The notes under the pieces are model-generated. The model saw nothing but the letters and a program-made list of their open reading frames with translations, was not told where the DNA came from and ran no database searches. From NCBI RefSeq assembly GCF_037949285.1, contig NZ_CP149926.1:2397501-2461500 (forward strand): a stretch of DNA of 64,000 nucleotides, given 5' to 3'. A program made the position numbers and the translations under genes. This document shows positions 38,167 to 46,979 of the stretch, in pieces. The DNA comes from Thioclava sp. GXIMD4216 (lineage in GTDB: Bacteria; Pseudomonadota; Alphaproteobacteria; Rhodobacterales; Rhodobacteraceae). Position 1 is the first letter of the stretch. Each line of letters starts with the position of its first letter.

Positions 38167-39045
38167 TCAGGAACGGGACAGACCCGCGCCACGCCGTGCC
38201 CCTGTCGCAGGGCGGGTTCCCAACCAGACGCTGAGCAGCACCACACACGCCCCCGCCCATTGCGCCGCTGACAGCGTTTCCTGCCGCAGCTGCCAGCCCA
38301 GCAAGACCGCCGTGAGCGGGCTGAGAAAGCCCAGCCCCGTTACCGCCGCAGGCCCCAGGCGTTCGATCCCGCGAAACCAGAAAAAGTAGCTTAGCGCCGC
38401 CCCTGCAAGGCTCAACCAGAGAAAGCCCACAATCGCCCCCGCCCCGAGCGCGGGAAGCGCGGGCTCGGCCAGAAGGGCGAAGGGCAGCAGCAATATCCCC
38501 CCCGCCGTCAGTTGCCACGAGGTGAAGGTCAGCGCCGACACGTCGGGGTGCCATTTGCGCGTCAGCACCACCCCCGCGGCCATAGAGACAGCTCCCAGCA
38601 AGGCCGCGCCCATTCCGACCGGATCGAAATCCGCCCCCGGCCCCAGCACCAGAAGGCCCACGCCCCCCAATCCTGTCAGCGCGGCAAGAATTCCACGCTG
38701 CGAGAGCGGAACCTGCAGGATAAAGCGGGCCAGAACCAGCACGATCAACGGCTGCACCGCCCCCAATGTGGCGGCCACCCCGCCCGGCAGGCGATAGGCC
38801 GCCACAAACAGCGCGCCCCAGAACAGCGCAAAGTTCAACGCCCCCAAGATCAGCAGGCGCCCGAGCCAGCGCCTTGGGGGCCATTGCCGGGTCAGCGCCA
38901 TCAGCAAAAGCCCCGCAGGCAGCGCGCGCAAAGCGGCATCGGTGAGCGGATAGCCTGCGGGCAAAAGCCCGGTGGTGACAATATAGGTGCTGCCCCAGAT
39001 CACCGGCGCAAGGGCGGTCAGCAGCATATCGGTCTTGGCGGACAT
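38167..39045 (-). CDS. pecM: PecM-like EamA-family exporter
   Basis: 292 residues, about ten membrane segments in two EamA repeats. The N-terminal APVIWGSTYIVTTGLLP and LTDAALRALPAGLLLM match the PecM/YedA subgroup as I know it. In Dickeya, PecM exports indigoidine and is encoded divergently from the repressor PecS; here too the neighbour is a PecS-like MarR gene. ATG 39045 lies 6 nt after GGAG and is preferred to ATG 39057. The exported compound is unknown. Confidence 0.85.
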   Translation of the reverse strand: MSAKTDMLLTALAPVIWGSTYIVTTGLLPAGYPLTDAALRALPAGLLLMALTRQWPPRRWLGRLLILGALNFALFWGALFVAAYRLPGGVAATLGAVQPLIVLVLARFILQVPLSQRGILAALTGLGGVGLLVLGPGADFDPVGMGAALLGAVSMAAGVVLTRKWHPDVSALTFTSWQLTAGGILLLPFALLAEPALPALGAGAIVGFLWLSLAGAALSYFFWFRGIERLGPAAVTGLGFLSPLTAVLLGWQLRQETLSAAQWAGACVVLLSVWLGTRPATGARRGAGLSRS

Positions 39046-39058
39046 TGGTTTCTCCATC

Positions 39059-39101
39059 TATCTTGATGTCGAGATAAATGAGAGAAACTTGACGTCAAGA
39101 T
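39059..39101. promoter_or_regulatory. Two palindromic sites between pecM-like and pecS-like genes
   Basis: Site 1, TATCTTGATGTCGAGATA (39059-39076), is a palindrome with two mismatched pairs. Site 2 contains CTTGACGTCAAG (39088-39099), a perfect 12-bp palindrome followed by ATA. Read in opposite orientation they share TATCTTGAYGTCRAG. They occupy the 79-nt divergent promoter region, as expected for MarR/PecS operators. Confidence 0.65.
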
Positions 39102-39124
39102 AAAAACCGCCTATCCGCTGTTTT

Positions 39125-39649
39125 ATGGATCAAGTCGACACTATTCTCGCCCAGTGGCACCAAGAGCGCCCCGATCTTGATGTCGGGCCGATGGGGATCT
39201 TCGGCAGGCTCAAACGGCTGACCGATCATCTGTCCCAAGAGATGGCACAGCTGTTCAGACAGCATGACCTGACGGCGGCGAGCTTTGATGTTCTGGCAAC
39301 ATTGCGCCGCGCGGGGCCGCCTTATGCGCTGAGCCCTTCGGCATTGATTTCCTGGACGATGGTGACCTCGGGCACGATGACCAACCGGCTGGACCGGCTG
39401 GAAGCCGGCGGGCTGATCGAGCGGCGCAGCAACCCCGAGGACGGGCGCGGCTCGGTTGTGGCGCTGACCGATACGGGCTTCCGGCTGATCGATCAGGTGG
39501 TGACCGAGCATGTGGCCAACCAGCACCGCCTGATCAACGATCTCCCGCCGCCCCTGCGGGCTGCGATGGACGAGGCGCTGCGCGCATGGCTGGCCCGGAT
39601 CGATCCCCCCAAAGGCGAGCCCCCCGTCACCCCAGCACCTCCCGCATGA
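39125..39649 (+). CDS. pecS: PecS-like MarR family regulator
   Basis: 174 residues with a winged helix: TAASFDVLATLRRAG, recognition part ALISWTMVTSGTMTNRLDRLE, wing ERRSNPEDGRGSVVALT. The N-terminal helix with WHQERPDLDVGP is characteristic of the PecS/MftR group, where the Trp and Asp residues take part in urate binding; urate is therefore a candidate ligand. The C-terminus is Pro-rich. The last 23 nt overlap the convergent MocR gene. Confidence 0.85.
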   Translation: MDQVDTILAQWHQERPDLDVGPMGIFGRLKRLTDHLSQEMAQLFRQHDLTAASFDVLATLRRAGPPYALSPSALISWTMVTSGTMTNRLDRLEAGGLIERRSNPEDGRGSVVALTDTGFRLIDQVVTEHVANQHRLINDLPPPLRAAMDEALRAWLARIDPPKGEPPVTPAPPA

Positions 39650-41003
39650 CCTCGTAGATCTGCGGGTCCTGCATCTGCGTCACATTGAACCGCATGAAAC
39701 GGCTGGCCGAATGCGATGGGCTGAACACATTGCCCGGTGCCAGCATCAGGTTTTTCTGCATCGCGCTTTGGGCAAAATCGCCCGTATCGATGCCGTCGGG
39801 AAAACGGCACCACAGGTAGAACCCGCCGCGCGGCAGAACCCAAGGGGTGATTCCCAATCCGGCCAGCCGCGATACAGCGGTTTTACGGGCCCCATTCAGG
39901 CGGCGATGCAGATCGGCAATATATCTGCGATACCCGCCCCCTGCCAGCACGCTGGACAGCAGCTCTGTGGTCACAGGGCTTGGCCCGCCAAAGCTGGTGG
40001 CCACCTGCAAATCGACCAACGCCTCGATCCAGTCCGCGCGCCCCGCGATATAGCCGCAGCGCATCGAGGCCGAAAGCGTCTTGGAAAAGCCGCCAATCCT
40101 CAGCACCCGCTCCAGCCCGTCCAGAACGGCAAGGCGCGGTGTCGGGTCGGGATCAAGATCCACAAAGGTGTCGTCCTCGACGATGGTCAGATCATGCGCC
40201 GCAGCCAACCCCAGCACGCGATGGGCCACCGTCGGGGCAAGCGTGGCCCCTGTAGGATTATGCAGCGCGGAATTGGTCAGATACAGGCGCGGCGCATGGG
40301 CCAGCGCCGCCTCGAAAGCCACAAGGTCGGGCCCGTCCCTCGTATAGGGCACGCCGAGCACCTCCACCTGATGGGCCCGCAAAAGGGCACGGAAGTTGAA
40401 ATATCCCGGATCATCCACCAGCACCGTATCCCCCGGACGCAGCAGCAACCGGCAGATCAGGTCCATAGCCTGCGACGCCGATCCCGTCAGCATCAGTTGA
40501 TCCTGCGTCGCCTGCAGGTTCTCTGCCGCAAACCGGCCCAGCAGGCAGCGCCGTAATGCCGGAGAGCCGCGCGCAGTGGCGTAATTGGTCAGCACCGTCG
40601 TCTCGGCCTTGGCAAGCTGGCGCAAGCCCCGCCGCAGTGCCTCATGCGGCATCCAGTCCTCGGGCAGCCAGCCACAGCCCGGTTGCAAGCTGCCGGCCCG
40701 CGCATCCATCGACTGGCGCGACACCCAGAACGGATCGACAGCGCGTGCCTTGGGCGTTGTGGCCGTGCCCAGCGTCCTCAGTGCGGGCGGGCTTTCGGCC
40801 ACGTAAAACCCCGCCCCGCGCCGAGCACGGATCACCCCTTCTGCCGCGAGACGGTCATAGGCCTCGACCACGGTTGACGGCGAGACCTTCATCTGTTCGG
40901 CAAACCGGCGGATCGAGGGCATACGGTCCCCCGGCCCCAAGGCACGCGCCGCGATCCTGTCGCGCAGGGCCTCGATAAGGCGCTCGGTCTTGGTGCCCGC
41001 CAT
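39627..41003 (-). CDS. MocR-type GntR regulator with aminotransferase-like domain
   Basis: 458 residues. Residues about 8-75 are a GntR winged helix (ERLIEALRDRIAARALGPGDRMPS, then FAEQMKVSPSTVVEAYDRL, quoted in parts). Residues about 95-458 are a fold-type I PLP aminotransferase-like domain with the PLP lysine in IGGFSKTLSASMRCGYIAG. MocR proteins use PLP, often with an amino-acid ligand, to control a neighbouring gene. The divergent EamA transporter gene is the likely target. ATG 41003 with GGAGCATCC upstream was chosen. Confidence 0.93.
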   Translation of the reverse strand: MAGTKTERLIEALRDRIAARALGPGDRMPSIRRFAEQMKVSPSTVVEAYDRLAAEGVIRARRGAGFYVAESPPALRTLGTATTPKARAVDPFWVSRQSMDARAGSLQPGCGWLPEDWMPHEALRRGLRQLAKAETTVLTNYATARGSPALRRCLLGRFAAENLQATQDQLMLTGSASQAMDLICRLLLRPGDTVLVDDPGYFNFRALLRAHQVEVLGVPYTRDGPDLVAFEAALAHAPRLYLTNSALHNPTGATLAPTVAHRVLGLAAAHDLTIVEDDTFVDLDPDPTPRLAVLDGLERVLRIGGFSKTLSASMRCGYIAGRADWIEALVDLQVATSFGGPSPVTTELLSSVLAGGGYRRYIADLHRRLNGARKTAVSRLAGLGITPWVLPRGGFYLWCRFPDGIDTGDFAQSAMQKNLMLAPGNVFSPSHSASRFMRFNVTQMQDPQIYEVMREVLG

Positions 41004-41036
41004 AGGATGCTCCTTCAAACTGTATGCCCCGCTGAT

Positions 41037-41064
41037 CCAGTACAGTTTGACAGAATTGTACTGG
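41037..41064. promoter_or_regulatory. Inverted repeat and promoter between mocR-like and EamA genes
   Basis: CCAGTACA (41037-41044) and TGTACTGG (41057-41064) are perfect 8-bp arms around a 12-nt spacer. The spacer contains TTGACA (41047-41052), a perfect -35 element for the plus-strand EamA gene, though no good -10 is seen at 16-18 nt. This is the expected place for a MocR operator. Confidence 0.6.
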
Positions 41065-41121
41065 ACTGTGCCTGTCTATATCGCCGGACAGGCATTACCC
41101 AGCCCAAAAGGAGACCAAGCT

Positions 41122-41997
41122 ATGGATCAAAGACTTCGGGGCTGGAACAAAGGGTGGGGCAGCGGCTGTCTGGGCATGCTGATCTTTAGCGGCTCGCTAC
41201 CGGCCACACGACTGGCCGTGGCGGATTTCTCGCCGCTTTTCCTGACGGCAATCCGTGCGTTGATCGCGGCGGCGCTGGCCCTTGTCTGCCTGACGGTCCT
41301 GCGCCAGAAACGCCCTGCCGCACGCGATCTGGTAGGGCTGGCCGTGGTGGCCCTTGGGGTTGTCGTGGGGTTTCCCCTGCTATCGGCCTTGGCGTTGCAA
41401 TCGATCACCGCTGCCAGATCAGCGGTATTCATCGGGCTTTTACCACTGTCCACCGCGCTTTTTGCCGTGCTGCTGGAAGGCGAGCGCCCGCGCGCCCGTT
41501 TCTGGCTGTTTTCGCTGGCAGGGGCGGCAAGCGTGTCCGGCTTTGCCCTGACACATAGCGCAAGCGGTGCCCTGCGCGGCGATCTGCTGATGTGCGCGGC
41601 AATCCTGATCTGCGGACTGGGCTATGCCAAGGGGGCAAGCCTGTCGCGCCGTCTGGGCGGCTGGCAGGTCATCTCATGGGCGCTGGTGCTGGCCGCCCCC
41701 GTGACGGGCCTGCTGGCCACCGCCACATGGCCTGCCGCCGGATTGCGCGGGGTCTCGCCTGCGGCATGGGCAGGGTTGGGCTATGTGGCCATATTCAGCA
41801 TGCTGGTGGGGTTTGTCTTCTGGTATCGCGGATTGGCTCTCGGAGGGATTGCCCGCGTCGGGCAGCTACAGCTTCTGCAACCTTTCTTCGGCCTCCTGCT
41901 GGCGGCGCTCTTCCTGCGGGAACCGGTTGTCTGGCCGATGCTGGCCTGCACGGGCCTGACCGTGCTCTGCGTCGCCGGTGCCCGCCGCTTTGCCTGA
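41122..41997 (+). CDS. EamA-family transporter under probable MocR control
   Basis: 291 residues with about ten membrane segments, two EamA repeats. Start ATG 41122 follows AAAAGGAGA. The protein begins MDQRLRGWNKGWGSGCLGML; ALQSITAARSAVFIGLLPL and FSMLVGFVFWYRGLALGGIA are typical family stretches. With a PLP-dependent regulator next door, an amino acid or amine is a reasonable guess for the substrate, but this is inference. Confidence 0.87.
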   Translation: MDQRLRGWNKGWGSGCLGMLIFSGSLPATRLAVADFSPLFLTAIRALIAAALALVCLTVLRQKRPAARDLVGLAVVALGVVVGFPLLSALALQSITAARSAVFIGLLPLSTALFAVLLEGERPRARFWLFSLAGAASVSGFALTHSASGALRGDLLMCAAILICGLGYAKGASLSRRLGGWQVISWALVLAAPVTGLLATATWPAAGLRGVSPAAWAGLGYVAIFSMLVGFVFWYRGLALGGIARVGQLQLLQPFFGLLLAALFLREPVVWPMLACTGLTVLCVAGARRFA

Positions 41998-42120
41998 GCG
42001 CATGAAAACCGCCTCAGGCGCGGCAGGGCCTTTGGTCGCCACTGCCATAAGCAGACAGTGAGGACGCCCACCCGTTCTGCGCGCATTGCCCCGCCCGGAC
42101 ATCATTGATACTCTGCCCGT

Positions 42121-42588
42121 ATGACATATTGGCGCCCTGCCCAGACCATCCGCATAAAGACCCTTGGCCTGCATTGGCGCGAGGGGCGGCTTCTGGCGGC
42201 CTGTGTCTTCAACGATGATGGGACGCTAAAGGGGGTGCGCCCGTTGGGGGGCACCGTCGAATTTGGCGAAACCGCCGAGAGCGCGTTGATGCGCGAGTTT
42301 CGCGAAGAGCTGGGTGTGACCGCAACAATTATCGGGCCGCCGCTTTTCATGGAAAATCTCTATCACCACGAAGGGATGCAGGGCCACGAGCTGTTGATCC
42401 TGTTTCCGGTGGATCTGCCCGTAGAGAGATTGCCCGCAACGGGCGGCTTTACCTTTTACGAAGACAGCGGCACAGCCTGTCACGCCGACTGGTTCGCGCT
42501 GGACGGGCTGGATGGCCCGAACCAGCCTTCGCTCTATCCGGCAGGGCTGAAAACGCGCCTGCAATCCGCTCAGACGCAGGCCATCTGA
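42121..42588 (+). CDS. NUDIX hydrolase
   Basis: 155 residues. A complete Nudix box (G-x5-E-x7-R-E-x2-E-E-x-G) is seen from GGTVEFGETAESA to MREFREELGV, so metal-dependent pyrophosphohydrolase activity on a nucleoside-diphosphate-linked compound is expected. Which substrate is unknown. It lies alone between the EamA gene and the convergent glmM. Confidence 0.92.
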   Translation: MTYWRPAQTIRIKTLGLHWREGRLLAACVFNDDGTLKGVRPLGGTVEFGETAESALMREFREELGVTATIIGPPLFMENLYHHEGMQGHELLILFPVDLPVERLPATGGFTFYEDSGTACHADWFALDGLDGPNQPSLYPAGLKTRLQSAQTQAI

Positions 42589-42607
42589 AACCGGCCTTCA
42601 TGCCGAA

Positions 42608-42627
42608 GGGCGGCCCGCACGCCGCCC
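42608..42627. terminator. Hairpin between convergent NUDIX and glmM genes
   Basis: Perfect 7-bp stem gggcggc (42608-42614) with gccgccc (42621-42627), 6-nt loop, then gaagcTTTT on the plus strand. It is a weak intrinsic terminator for the NUDIX gene at best. Confidence 0.4.
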
Positions 42628-42643
42628 GAAGCTTTTCCTGCCC

Positions 42644-43990
42644 TCAGCCTGCGGCCACTGTCACGGCCTCGACCACCGCATCCACGCAGGCCTCCAGCAC
42701 CTTGTCATCCTCGCATTCCGCCATCACGCGGATCAGAGGTTCGGTCCCCGATTTACGGATCAGCAGCCGACCCTGCCCCGCCAGACGGGATTCGGCCTCG
42801 GCAATCACCTTCTGCACCCGAGCGTCATTCAAGGGCTCCTGCCCTGCCTGATAGCGCACATTCTTCAGAAGCTGCGGCACCGTGTCAAACTGGCGCACCA
42901 GATCCGAAGCGCGCTTGCCCGTCTCGGCCATCGCCAGCAGGAATTGCAGCCCCGCCATCAGACCATCGCCGGTGGTGGCGTAATCGGTCATCACGATATG
43001 GCCCGATTGCTCGCCCCCCAAGTTGAAACCTCCCGCGCGCATACGTTCGACCACATAGCGGTCGCCCACTTTGGTCCGCTCAAGCCCTATGCCGTGCCCT
43101 TGCAGGAAGCGCTCGAGACCGAGGTTCGACATCACCGTGGCCACCAAGGCCCCGCCGCGCAGAATGCCCTTTTCGGCCCAGCGATGGGCAAAAAGCGCCA
43201 TGATCTGGTCACCATCGGCCACGCGGCCCGTCTCGTCGATGATCATCACGCGATCGGCGTCCCCATCCAGAGAGATGCCCAGATCGGCGCCATGAGCCAC
43301 CACCGCTTCGGCGCAGGTCTCGGTATGGGTCGAGCCGACCCTATCGTTGATATTATAGCCATTGGGCGAGACACCCACGGGGATCACCTCGCAGCCCAGC
43401 TCCCACAGCACCTGCGGCGCGGCCTTATAGGCGGCCCCATTCGCGCAATCGACCACAACCTTCAGCCCCGACATACGGTCGCGCGCAGGAAAGGTCGTCT
43501 TGGCATATTCGACATAGCGCCCAAGACCGTCATCAATACGCTTGGCACGACCGATATTATCGGGCACCGCCAGACGGATCTCGCCCTCCAGCATGGCCTC
43601 GATCTCCATCTCGGCCTCATCGGACAGTTTGAACCCGTCCGGCCCGAAGAACTTGATCCCGTTATCCTTGGCGGGGTTATGGCTGGCCGAGATCATGATC
43701 CCCAGATCGGCGCGCATGGACCGCGTCAGATAGCCCACAGCCGGCGTCGGCACCGGCCCGAGCAGCAGCACATTCATCCCCGTCGAGGTCAGACCGGCGG
43801 TCAGCGCGTTTTCAAACATATAGCCCGACAGGCGGGTGTCCTTGCCGATGACCACGCGATGGCCATTGGTGCCTGCACGGCGGAAATAGCGCCCCGCCGC
43901 CGCGCCCAGACGCAAAGCCATCTCGGCGGTCATATGGCCCTGATTGGCCTCGCCGCGCACGCCATCGGTGCCAAAAAGTTTTCTGCTCAT
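42644..43990 (-). CDS. glmM: Phosphoglucosamine mutase
   Basis: 448 residues. It converts glucosamine 6-phosphate to glucosamine 1-phosphate for peptidoglycan and LPS. The phosphoserine loop is [17 protein letters not shown], the metal loop DGDADR, the sugar loop GGEQSGH, and the phosphate-binding loop [12 protein letters not shown]. The start overlaps the folP stop by 4 nt, giving the coupled order folB-folP-glmM. Confidence 0.97.
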   Translation of the reverse strand: MSRKLFGTDGVRGEANQGHMTAEMALRLGAAAGRYFRRAGTNGHRVVIGKDTRLSGYMFENALTAGLTSTGMNVLLLGPVPTPAVGYLTRSMRADLGIMISASHNPAKDNGIKFFGPDGFKLSDEAEMEIEAMLEGEIRLAVPDNIGRAKRIDDGLGRYVEYAKTTFPARDRMSGLKVVVDCANGAAYKAAPQVLWELGCEVIPVGVSPNGYNINDRVGSTHTETCAEAVVAHGADLGISLDGDADRVMIIDETGRVADGDQIMALFAHRWAEKGILRGGALVATVMSNLGLERFLQGHGIGLERTKVGDRYVVERMRAGGFNLGGEQSGHIVMTDYATTGDGLMAGLQFLLAMAETGKRASDLVRQFDTVPQLLKNVRYQAGQEPLNDARVQKVIAEAESRLAGQGRLLIRKSGTEPLIRVMAECEDDKVLEACVDAVVEAVTVAAG

Positions 43991-45009
43991 TTCTCGTCCT
44001 CCCAGCCCAGGGTCAGGGCCGCCCAGAGGTTTACCCCCTGTTTGATTTCCGCCACATCATGCACGCGGTGGATCTGCACACCCTGCGCGATGCCCGCAAG
44101 GGTCACAGCCAGAGTACCGGGCATACGGTCCTTTGCGGCCTCGACCCCCGCGATGGTGCCGATGAAGCGCTTGCGCGAGACGCCTAGCAGGATCGGGCAG
44201 CCAAGGCTGTGGAACAGCGACAGCCCGCGCAGAAGTGTCAGATTATGTTCGACCGTCTTGCCAAAGCCGATCCCCACATCCGAGATGATCGCCGCGCGGT
44301 CGATCCCCTCGGCCTCGGCCAGCGCAATTCGTTCTTCGAGATGGTCATAGACATCCAGCAGAACGTCATCATATTCGGGCTTGTCCTGCATGGTCTCGGG
44401 GTCGCCTTGGGCATGCATCAGACAGATCGGCAGGCCCGACACCATCGCCAGTTCCGCCATGCCCGGATCATATTCCATCGCCGAGACATCGTTGATCATA
44501 TCGGCGCCCGCCTCGACCGCCGCATCGGCCACCAGAGCCTTGCGCGTATCAATCGAGATCGGCATGTCGAACATATCGCGCAGCTCCTGAATCAGCGGCA
44601 CGGTGCGCTCGATCTCTTCATCCTCGGGCACGGTCTCGGCGCCCGGACGGGTGCTTTCGCCGCCGATGTCAAAGATATCGACACCCTCTTCGACCATCGC
44701 TTCGGCGCGTTCCATCGCCGCATGCATGTCGAAATACTCGCCGCCATCCGAGAAACTATCGGGCGTGGCATTCAGGATGCCCATCACCCGCGGCACCTCG
44801 AGGTTCATCGACCCGATCATCCGGCGCTTGGCGGTCAGCCGTTCCAGCACCTCTTCTGGGCAATGCTGCGCGGGGATCACCTCGGGCGGCAATCCACGGC
44901 GCAGAACCTCGACTTCATCAAACCAGCACCAGCCACCGGCAAGCCGGAGGGCGGTGTCGGGGCGGGCAAGATCCGTGCGCGGGATCGGGCGATAATAGAG
45001 CTTTTCCAT
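43987..45009 (-). CDS. folP: Dihydropteroate synthase
   Basis: 340 residues. [15 protein letters not shown] is the first pterin-synthase motif, [10 protein letters not shown] the second, followed by VSIDT-type strand PISIDTRKA, and the C-terminal GVSRKRFIG Lys/Arg motif. It joins p-aminobenzoate to the pterin in folate synthesis. About 65 N-terminal residues precede the barrel. Two starts are possible, ATG 45018 or 45009; neither has ideal spacing (GGAGG is only 2 nt before 45009), so the start is uncertain by three codons. Confidence 0.95.
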   Translation of the reverse strand: MEKLYYRPIPRTDLARPDTALRLAGGWCWFDEVEVLRRGLPPEVIPAQHCPEEVLERLTAKRRMIGSMNLEVPRVMGILNATPDSFSDGGEYFDMHAAMERAEAMVEEGVDIFDIGGESTRPGAETVPEDEEIERTVPLIQELRDMFDMPISIDTRKALVADAAVEAGADMINDVSAMEYDPGMAELAMVSGLPICLMHAQGDPETMQDKPEYDDVLLDVYDHLEERIALAEAEGIDRAAIISDVGIGFGKTVEHNLTLLRGLSLFHSLGCPILLGVSRKRFIGTIAGVEAAKDRMPGTLAVTLAGIAQGVQIHRVHDVAEIKQGVNLWAALTLGWEDEK

Positions 45010-45062
45010 GGCCTCCATTCACCGCATGTGCCGCGATTTGGCAAGCCGTCTTTGCGCGGCGC

Positions 45063-45965
45063 TCAGGCGTGGGTCAGAACCTTCACGCGGGAACCTGCCG
45101 GCGCTGCAATATTTCCGTGAAGTTCCAACCGCTCGGCCACCAGCTGTTCGGCCAACCAGACGGCAAGCGCCACCGCATCATGCGCAGCCCCCTTGGGCCC
45201 GTCCACCGCATCCAGCACAATCTTCGAGGGCGCCCAGACGACCGTCTTGCCGTGTTTCATCGCCCAATCAAGCTCGGTGCGCGACGACACAACCACACAG
45301 CGCGCATCGCGCCCCGCCAGAACCCAGGCGTTCTGCTCGATGGCCAGCAGGTCAATCCGGCGCTGGGTGGGCTTTTGCGCCGATTGGGGCGGCGTGGCCT
45401 CGGGCAGACCAACCACTAGAACCACAGCCTTTGCCCCCGCCTCCAGCGCATCAAGCCGTGCGGCAAGATCGGGGGCCTGAATGACGTCATTGGACAGATA
45501 GGCCAGCACGGGATGCACGGCCTCGCCTTCCGCCTGCACCGGCACCGAGGCCCGCGAGCGCACGATTTCCACGCCCAGAGCCCCCGGACCACGGTCGAGC
45601 TTCTCGATCCGCACGAAGACCCGCATCGCCTGAGGGGCGGCCAGAATACGCTCGGCCACGCGCTCGGCCAGCGTTTCCAGCAGGTTCAGACGCTCGGCGG
45701 CAAGCTCGGCGGCCACGGCCTCGGTGATCCGGTCATAAGACAGGATGCGGTCCACATCATCCTCCAGCGGCGCCGTCACCGGCCGCACCTCGACCACGAT
45801 ATTGAACTGCAGCCGCTGGCCATGCCCGCGCTCCTGCTGGAAGGCCCCGATATCGGCTGTCACGATATGGTCGCGCAGGCTGATCCGGTCGCGGGGATCC
45901 GCCGGAGCCGAGGCGATAGAACGCTCTTCGGGGTGAGCAAAAGCTTGGGCGATATCGCTGGACAT
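45063..45965 (-). CDS. folB: Dihydroneopterin aldolase with long C-terminal extension
   Basis: 300 residues, against about 120 for ordinary FolB. The FolB domain covers about residues 25-145: DRISLRDHIVTADIGAF, SYDRITEAV, NLLETLAERVA (Glu that binds the pterin) and FVRIEKLDRGPGA (catalytic Lys). From about 155 onward there is a second region of ~145 residues, alternating strands and helices (AKAVVLVVGLPEA, ARCVVVSSRTELDWA, GKTVVWAPSKIVLDAV), which I cannot assign. ATG 45965 gives MSSDIAQAF; it heads the folB-folP-glmM run. Confidence 0.9.
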   Translation of the reverse strand: MSSDIAQAFAHPEERSIASAPADPRDRISLRDHIVTADIGAFQQERGHGQRLQFNIVVEVRPVTAPLEDDVDRILSYDRITEAVAAELAAERLNLLETLAERVAERILAAPQAMRVFVRIEKLDRGPGALGVEIVRSRASVPVQAEGEAVHPVLAYLSNDVIQAPDLAARLDALEAGAKAVVLVVGLPEATPPQSAQKPTQRRIDLLAIEQNAWVLAGRDARCVVVSSRTELDWAMKHGKTVVWAPSKIVLDAVDGPKGAAHDAVALAVWLAEQLVAERLELHGNIAAPAGSRVKVLTHA

Positions 45966-46075
45966 GTCGGTTCTTTCAGGCTGCGGATGGCGCGGAAAAT
46001 AGAAAAAGGGCGGGCCATTGCCCACCCCGAAACGTCAGATGCCGGCGAGAAACGACACCATCACGCGCTTATGCC

Positions 46076-46747
46076 TCAGTTCGATGCGGTGCGCACCGGC
46101 TTGCGGTAGAAAATATGCGCCCCGACACGCGTGGTTTTCACAAAACGCTTCGACCAGGACGGGCGCACGGCGGGGGTGTGGAAGTAGGTCGCCCCTTGGG
46201 TAAGGCTGCGCGGCGCACCATCCATCATCGCACGGGCCACCTTTGCCACGCGGGCATAGCTGGCGCGGTTGGCAATGGCATCCGTCTTGCCATCGCAGGT
46301 CCAACTGAACTGGCACGAGCGCTTGCCGCCCTGATGCACCACGCCACAAACGGTATTCGGGAAGGCGGGGTCATCGACACGGTTGAGCACGACCTCGGCC
46401 ACGGCCTGCTGCCCCGCCAGACTTTCGCCCCGCGCTTCATGATAGATCACCTGCGCCAGACAGTCGAACTGGTCGCCCCCTTTGGCAACCGGCTGTGCCG
46501 CCAGCCATGCGGCGGTCAGCTCGGGCGGGGTCGCACCTTCCGGCGGGGTGAGCATCTTGGAAATCTGCGAGGCCGAGAACCTGCCCAGAGTGTCGCGCTC
46601 GCCCGAGAGCATCGAGGCCAGCGGCGCGTCGATATCGATTGTCGGATCATTGGAACCACTGACGGTCACTTCCGCCTGCGCAGAGCCCAAGCCAGCACAA
46701 AGCGTCAGGGCAAAAATCGCAACAATCTTACCGACCAGTTTCGTCAT
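46076..46747 (-). CDS. Secreted cell-wall hydrolase, SleB/CwlJ family
   Basis: 223 residues. Signal peptide about 1-25 (ending in GLGSAQA). The Hydrolase_2 domain covers about 90-215, with the catalytic Glu in LAQVIYHEARGESLAGQQAVAEVVLNR (quoted only for the HEARGES core), then CQFSWTCDG with a Cys pair and THYFHT-type motif GATYFHTP. Such enzymes are lytic transglycosylase-like and act on peptidoglycan in the periplasm. The 232-nt region upstream (46748-46979) is AT-rich and contains the inverted repeat TAACGT/ACGTTA at 46892-46910. Confidence 0.92.
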   Translation of the reverse strand: MTKLVGKIVAIFALTLCAGLGSAQAEVTVSGSNDPTIDIDAPLASMLSGERDTLGRFSASQISKMLTPPEGATPPELTAAWLAAQPVAKGGDQFDCLAQVIYHEARGESLAGQQAVAEVVLNRVDDPAFPNTVCGVVHQGGKRSCQFSWTCDGKTDAIANRASYARVAKVARAMMDGAPRSLTQGATYFHTPAVRPSWSKRFVKTTRVGAHIFYRKPVRTASN

Positions 46748-46979
46748 GAGTCCGTCTCGCAGTGGTTACACGCCCTGACGGACCCGGGCCCATCACGACC
46801 CGGCGGAGGTACATCCTAAATCGTTAAAAATCTACAACCAGATGATTTTCCCAGCATTTCCGTCAAATAAATGGCGAAAATCCGCCTACCTTAACGTAAC
46901 CTTGACGTTATCAAGTTTCGCGGAATCCTGAAAACTGACTGATTTACATCAAGTTTTAAGGTCACGAAACGGAGAGTCA

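Noticed and set aside
46892..46915. Overlapping inverted repeats TAACGT/ACGTTA and CTTGA/TCAAG upstream of the SleB-type gene
   Set aside because: Arms of 5-6 bp in an AT-rich region are expected by chance, and no regulator gene is near. Mentioned with the gene but not scored as a finding.
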